A stretch of 64,000 nt of DNA from Elusimicrobia bacterium GWA2_51_34. GTDB lineage: Bacteria > Elusimicrobiota > Elusimicrobia > Elusimicrobiales > UBA9959. Below the pieces are notes generated by a model. The model saw nothing but the letters and a program-made list of their open reading frames with translations, was not told where the DNA came from and made no database searches. A program made the position numbers and the translations under genes. Shown here piece after piece: positions 59,804-64,000 of this stretch (positions are counted from its first letter, which is position 1; the number at the start of each line of letters is the position of its first letter). The stretch covers positions 1 to 64,000 of the forward strand of contig MGTS01000012.1 of the NCBI GenBank assembly GCA_001799565.1, in the 5' to 3' direction.

Positions 59804-59915
59804 GTTGTCTCCCGGGATGTGTTTATGTTTTTATACTAGCATTTTCTCGTTGAGCGTATTCAGCTTAATATCAGCTCATAGATTTGCTTTGGCGTGTTGT
59901 GTGCGGCCGATTTTT

Positions 59916-60731
59916 TCAGGAGTTCCTGCGTAGTATCAGGCGCGCGCAGTAGGCGCCTATAACAAGCATGCCGAAAGCGCAGACTATGGCCGCGCCGGTG
60001 GGCAGGTCAAAACGACCTGAGGCGTATATCCCAGCCAAGCTGGTCAAGCCTCCCAAGCCCCAGCCCCAAAGAAGCCGCTTTTTGAAATCATTTGTAAAAA
60101 GCATCGTGGAGACGGCCGGCATTATCAGGAAAGAAAATACCAGCAGGACGCCTGCCACTGCCACTGAACTTGTAACAACAAAGCCGAAGGTGACATAAAA
60201 CAAGAAATCCCAAAGTCTTACATTTATGCCTTCCCTCTGCGCCTCATCAGGATCTTTGGAGATTAGAATAAATTTCTTCCTGAAGGCGTAATGGAAAAAC
60301 CCGATAAGGCCGTAAAGAACGGCTATTTTCGTTATTTCCGCACTCCCGACGAAGATGATATTGCCTACCAGCATTTCCTTCAGGTGGCTGGCTTCGCCAG
60401 GAATCCGGTCAAGCACAAGAACGGCCAGCGCCGCCGCCACCACGTATGTTATACCTATCACGGCTTCCTGCGGGACATGCGAATCTTTCAGCCGGGTAAA
60501 AGCATATAAAGCCGCCCCGACAAAAGTGAAGCCTAGCGAGAACAGGTATGCCTGTGGTGAATGAAGTGAGAAGCCGAAAAGCACCGAAACTACGGCGCCC
60601 AGCGCCGCTAGCTGTGCCAGAGCCAGATCCACGAATATTACTCCACGCTCAACTACATGCACACCCAAATAAACATGGATGCCGGTAAGTATTAAAGCTG
60701 CTATAAACGGCAGTAGCATTAGTTCTATCAT
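59916..60731 (-). CDS. znuB: zinc/manganese ABC transporter permease (ZnuB-like)
   Basis: 271 residues, about eight helices, ABC-3 family: GVHVVERGVIFVDLALAQLAALG, ISKDPDEAQREGINVRLWDF and SSVAVAGVLLVFSFLIMPA. Pairs with the substrate-binding protein 97 nt upstream. An ATPase gene is not present in the window. Confidence 0.92.
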   Translation of the reverse strand: MIELMLLPFIAALILTGIHVYLGVHVVERGVIFVDLALAQLAALGAVVSVLFGFSLHSPQAYLFSLGFTFVGAALYAFTRLKDSHVPQEAVIGITYVVAAALAVLVLDRIPGEASHLKEMLVGNIIFVGSAEITKIAVLYGLIGFFHYAFRKKFILISKDPDEAQREGINVRLWDFLFYVTFGFVVTSSVAVAGVLLVFSFLIMPAVSTMLFTNDFKKRLLWGWGLGGLTSLAGIYASGRFDLPTGAAIVCAFGMLVIGAYCARLILRRNS

Positions 60732-60828
60732 TGTAATATTTCCTTTTTATGCATTTATATGCGATCCTCTGCTTCTGTCTGTTATGAATGTAAGTTGTGG
60801 AGTCGCTTTTGTTCAGACTAATTACGGC

Positions 60829-61719
60829 TTACTGAGACAGCTTTCCGACCAGACAATCAAACACTTCAAAGTATGTTTTTACTTCCGGCAGCCCCCCGAT
60901 CGAACTGGGGACGGTTAATAACCCGGCGCCAGTTTTTTCCGCTATCATCCTCGGTCCTTTAAGCGGATAGTAGGTTTCGGCTATTATATACTTGGCGCCT
61001 TTTTCCTTTATTGTTTTGATGACACTATTAATGTGTCCGGGTGAAGGCGGAATACCCGGCTTGGGCTCCACATTTTCCACTATCTCAAGTCCGAAAGCCT
61101 GCGCGAAATAAAGCCAGGAGTTGTGATAGGTGACTATTTTCATGCCTTTAACCGACGCCATTTTCTCCTTCCATTCCTTCACTTTGAGCGCCAGCTCCGC
61201 CCTGTATTTCTCCAGGTTGGCGGCATAGAAGCCGGCGTTGGAGGGATCAAGGCGGCAGAGGCCGTTTTTGATCGTGCCGGCCATTGTTGCGGAATTATCC
61301 GGGTCCAGCCAGTAATGAGGATTGCCGAATATATGTATATCACCCATAGAGGCGTCCACTTTTTTTGTCGGCACCTGCAGGACCTTTATGCCCACCGAAG
61401 TGTCCACATAGCCGGGCGCGCCGTAGACGATTTTTCCGTTCCGGGCCGCCGCCACAAGGCTGTCCGCCCACATATCCTGGTCCAGGCCGATTCTGACCAG
61501 CATGTCGGCTCGGCGCAACTTTACTACCATACTGGGTTTAGGCTCCACGAAATGCAGGTCCTGATCCCCGGATGAAATACTTTCAACTGAGACCTTATCA
61601 CCGCCCACCCTCTCAACCAGATATTTCAGATCGGTTGTTGTTGTCATCACTTTTATTGCTGCAACTGCGGGGACGGTCCATAAAGCCAGCCCCGTTATCG
61701 CTAAAAATATTTTTTTCAT
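60829..61719 (-). CDS. znuA: zinc/manganese ABC substrate-binding protein (ZnuA-like)
   Basis: 296 residues with a signal peptide (KKIFLAITGLALWTVPAVAA). Cluster-A9 features: first metal His in DQDLHFVEPKPS (near 58), second in GNPHYWLDP (near 128), third in YHNSWLYFA (near 190) and late Glu/Asp in AETYYPLK. No long His-rich loop, so Zn or Mn cannot be separated. AGGAGAAA precedes ATG 61719. Confidence 0.92.
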   Translation of the reverse strand: MKKIFLAITGLALWTVPAVAAIKVMTTTTDLKYLVERVGGDKVSVESISSGDQDLHFVEPKPSMVVKLRRADMLVRIGLDQDMWADSLVAAARNGKIVYGAPGYVDTSVGIKVLQVPTKKVDASMGDIHIFGNPHYWLDPDNSATMAGTIKNGLCRLDPSNAGFYAANLEKYRAELALKVKEWKEKMASVKGMKIVTYHNSWLYFAQAFGLEIVENVEPKPGIPPSPGHINSVIKTIKEKGAKYIIAETYYPLKGPRMIAEKTGAGLLTVPSSIGGLPEVKTYFEVFDCLVGKLSQ

Positions 61720-61751
61720 ATTTTCTCCTGTTTTTCTGTAAGTTGTCGGTA

Positions 61752-62918
61752 TCACTCCAGATCATGGCTGTGCGGACCTATGCCGAAACTCATCTGTACC
61801 CAGCCCTCATTGGCTTTTTCGCCGTAAAGGTTCTTATGCCTGTATTGCACTCTGGCATGCGTAGTTTCGGTGAGGCGCCGGGTCAACATAGCCGAATATA
61901 CTCTTTCGTAGGAAATAACTGGCATGGCGTTTTCGGAATAGTCGAATCTTACTCCGGCGTCCCAGTATTTGCTCCATCTGTAGTTCACCAGCGAATATCC
62001 TCCATCCCGGTTGAGATTGCCGGCCGGCACTTTTCGGGCCAGATGGAACCATTCGTTCTGGAAAGTCCAGCGCTTATAAGCTGAAGGCCAGTGTTTAAGG
62101 GCCAGGTCGACTCCGGTTATTTTGACATTATCCTGATGATGCGTATAATGGCTGCCTTTGCCCTTCAGCGCGTTCAAACCGACCATCATCTCGGTTTTGG
62201 GACCAAAAGCGAAAGATGTGAGCAGGCGTCCGGTATAAACCTTGTCCGCCACTGAGAATTCATCGCTTTCAACTATAATCGGAACCGTAACCGTGGAGCC
62301 GGTTATATCCAGTATCTCCGCCGTATTTCCCTCTCCAACATCGTGATGATGTTCCGGTACGGTCCATGCGCCGCCCTGGATTTCGGCATAAAAAGGCAAC
62401 GGTATAAGATATGAAAGGGCGAGTCCTTGCCCTACAAGGCCATGGTCGCCGAAGAAGTTTGTGATGACAGAAGGCTGGTCTACCATGGGCCGGTGATGAC
62501 TGTGCGATTTATTCAGGCGTCCGAAGTCAACATGTATCTTACCAGCTTGTGCGGACAATCCCGGTAAAACTTCAAGGAAACTCATCTTTGCCTCGCATAT
62601 TTCGGCTTCATATCCATCGTAGTGCTTGTGAATGGCCAGGAACACATCCGCTTTCATTTTTGGATAGATATAGCCCTGAAAGGCGGTTTCCACCTCGTCG
62701 AACTCAAGCTTGTTCCTTGATTCATCCGTTTTGTCGTCGCTTATATAGCCGTTAAAAACGCCTATCACGCTTATATCCGGCAGGTTAAGAGGCGTTCCGC
62801 GCATACCCTGCGGTGGAGGGGCGGTCTCTATGATTTTGGTAGTGAATCCCTCCGTTTCCTGCGCTATTGCGCAAGGGGTAAGGGCAGTAAATAATAATAA
62901 AATCATGAATCTTTTCAT
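61752..62918 (-). CDS. His-rich outer-membrane porin-like protein of the zinc operon
   Basis: 388 residues with signal peptide (KRFMILLLFTALTPCAIA). C-terminal aromatic beta-strand pattern of a barrel and family-like stretches KIHVDFGRLNKSHSHHRPMVDQP and FFGDHGLVGQG. Several His clusters (HSHHRP, PEHHHDVG, HYTHHQD, GPHSHD) fit metal binding. Located 33 nt before znuA, it probably brings zinc across the outer membrane; this is inference. Confidence 0.75.
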   Translation of the reverse strand: MKRFMILLLFTALTPCAIAQETEGFTTKIIETAPPPQGMRGTPLNLPDISVIGVFNGYISDDKTDESRNKLEFDEVETAFQGYIYPKMKADVFLAIHKHYDGYEAEICEAKMSFLEVLPGLSAQAGKIHVDFGRLNKSHSHHRPMVDQPSVITNFFGDHGLVGQGLALSYLIPLPFYAEIQGGAWTVPEHHHDVGEGNTAEILDITGSTVTVPIIVESDEFSVADKVYTGRLLTSFAFGPKTEMMVGLNALKGKGSHYTHHQDNVKITGVDLALKHWPSAYKRWTFQNEWFHLARKVPAGNLNRDGGYSLVNYRWSKYWDAGVRFDYSENAMPVISYERVYSAMLTRRLTETTHARVQYRHKNLYGEKANEGWVQMSFGIGPHSHDLE

Positions 62919-63010
62919 GGTTCCTCCTTGGGAATATTATGTGTCAACTGAACGGGCGGGACAATTATCCAGGCCGTGTAATGGAGTACTGCTTATGAGT
63001 AATAGAGGAG

Positions 63011-63319
63011 TTACGCGGAGAACGGCGGGGCGCGGCTGGAACAAATAAAAACAGCAATTCGTTTTGCGAACGGCAATCTGCAAATCAAATTTATGCGGCT
63101 GCAATTGTCGGGATGAATTAAAGACTCGTAGTCACCGCTGGGGCTCACTTCAAGGGAGCCAAAGACAGCGCAGATCTGGCAATCATTGTCCGCCGGATTA
63201 TGAGCGGACTCTGTTATATGAAAAATCCAGGCCCCGCCCACGACAGCTGCTACCGCGAAACAGACCATGGTTCTTCGTAATTCTGGGGATCTCATTAAGG
63301 ATATTCTATAAATTCTCAT
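63011..63319 (-). CDS. small Cys/His protein with membrane helix (DUF2946-like)
   Basis: 102 residues: one hydrophobic helix (MVCFAVAAVVGGAWIFHI) followed by ADNDCQICAVFGS and a spaced Cys pair further on. The helix-plus-CxxC layout resembles small periplasmic proteins found with metal transporters. It overlaps the end of the M23 gene by 14 nt. Confidence 0.6.
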   Translation of the reverse strand: MRIYRISLMRSPELRRTMVCFAVAAVVGGAWIFHITESAHNPADNDCQICAVFGSLEVSPSGDYESLIHPDNCSRINLICRLPFAKRIAVFICSSRAPPFSA

Positions 63320-64000
63320 TTTGTCTTTCCCTGTTTTGCCCGGACCGGAAAAGGAATTGAAACTTGTCGTTTAACGGTTCTATTCCGCTAATAAATCTTT
63401 GCAGTTCCGTGCCTGTAAGCTTTGTCGCCGGCGGCGGATTGATTTTCAGGAAATTGGCGTATCGGCCGTTCGATTTTATGCTGAAATCAAGATGCGGACC
63501 CGTGGCCAACCCCGTCTTGCCTACATAGCCGATAACCTGCCCCTGACTGACTCTGGTTCCGGTTTTTATTCCTTTGGCATAAGCGCGCAAATGGCCGTAG
63601 CCGGTTACATATCCTCCGCCGTGACGCAACTCAATGAAATTACCGTAACCGCCCTTCCAGCCTTTATAAACCACGGTCCCGTCGGCCACGGACGACACCG
63701 GCGTACCCGATGGCGCGGCGTAGTCTATCCCATTGTGCGGCCGGTATATCCGGAGTATCGGATGGAAGCGGGCCTTCGAAAAATACGAGCTTATCCTGCG
63801 GTAGCTCAATGGGGCGCGCAGGAACGCCCTCCGCAGCGAGCCGCCGGTTTCGTTGTAGTAAGAGGCGCCGTAATAAAAAGCATGTTTTTCTCCGGTTTCC
63901 TCGCCCCGGTAAACGGCGCCGAGCACCCTGGCAGGGCACGGTACCCCGAGCGCGGTGCGGCATTCCTCCCAGACAAGCGCGAAGGTGTCGCCTTTGCGCG
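63306..64000 (-). CDS. M23-family peptidase, N-terminus beyond the window
   Basis: At least 230 residues, open to the right edge. LytM domain: metal His/Asp in YRPHNGIDYAAPSG and TGPHLDFSIK, where the usual HxH reads HxD; this variant occurs in part of the family but changes a zinc ligand. Preceding PAS or LysM parts may lie off the window. Probable peptidoglycan endopeptidase. Confidence 0.85.
   Translation of the reverse strand, partial: RKGDTFALVWEECRTALGVPCPARVLGAVYRGEETGEKHAFYYGASYYNETGGSLRRAFLRAPLSYRRISSYFSKARFHPILRIYRPHNGIDYAAPSGTPVSSVADGTVVYKGWKGGYGNFIELRHGGGYVTGYGHLRAYAKGIKTGTRVSQGQVIGYVGKTGLATGPHLDFSIKSNGRYANFLKINPPPATKLTGTELQRFISGIEPLNDKFQFLFRSGQNRERQNENL

Noticed and set aside
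1-64000. tRNA and rRNA genes, insertion sequences, prophage or toxin-antitoxin genes
   Set aside because: None could be recognised by eye; cryptic tRNAs would need a dedicated search.

Overview
The window reads as a chromosomal segment from a Gram-negative, probably anaerobic or oxygen-wary bacterium of a little-cultivated lineage. Elusimicrobiota or a neighbouring phylum is my inference; no rRNA gene is present to place it. The basis is outer-membrane proteins (PorV-like, TolC-like, a porin), an RND pump, superoxide reductase instead of catalase or SOD, an FNR-type regulator and a KS-AT-KS-ACP megasynthase. I saw no tRNA, rRNA, CRISPR array, insertion sequence or phage gene.

Left half (1-33.6 kb): mostly housekeeping. 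A polyketide/PUFA-synthase-like megasynthase runs off the left edge on the minus strand. Then come an MBL hydrolase, a PorV/FlgO-like fusion, an inositol-phosphatase-like enzyme and sugar kinase, a PTS IIA protein and an APC permease with a USP-like tail. A translation block follows (def-fmt, PASTA protein, rpe, response regulator, rpsP-khpA-trmD-rplS-rnhB-yraN, with no rimM). A nucleoside-salvage set (PNP, pyrimidine-nucleoside phosphorylase, upp), a Crp/Fnr regulator, a flippase, a clostripain-family protease, an ABC-2 exporter split by an S41 protease gene, pcm, a CoA-binding protein, a pilin-like protein and surE complete it.

The striking feature of this half is a dispersed repeat system. 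Almost every gap of roughly 60-150 nt holds two arms of degenerate 7-nt tandem repeats. In most loci the arms can pair, and several loci carry an AAGGARYTCCTT-like palindrome at the centre. At least nine different heptamer words follow this one layout. The tracts also enter coding sequence: linkers of the megasynthase and the ends of Def, Fmt, RNase HII and probably Pcm. Other palindromic or tandem insertions sit in frame in the kinase, phosphatase, PASTA protein and flippase. The heptad tracts stop at about 32.5 kb and none was seen in the remaining 31 kb.

Right half (33.6-64 kb): accessory functions. A signalling and oxygen-defence block holds five response regulators (four single-domain REC proteins and one REC-AraC) and two large kinases (one with an N-terminal REC and one with a Cys-rich PAS). 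These surround a ferritin-like protein, superoxide reductase, a desulforedoxin-like mini-protein and a WrbA remnant. Then follow a GT-C membrane protein, an M28 peptidase with a promoter predicting a leaderless mRNA, an M23 peptidase, rsgA, thioredoxin, and a TolC-RND pair without adaptor. A four-gene operon comes next (DUF134, NifX-like, ECF sigma, atypical flavin thioredoxin reductase) with a perfect 20-bp palindrome at its start. A metal-uptake group closes the window (ZIP, NicO, ZnuB, ZnuA without ZnuC, a His-rich porin, a Cys/His small protein, M23).
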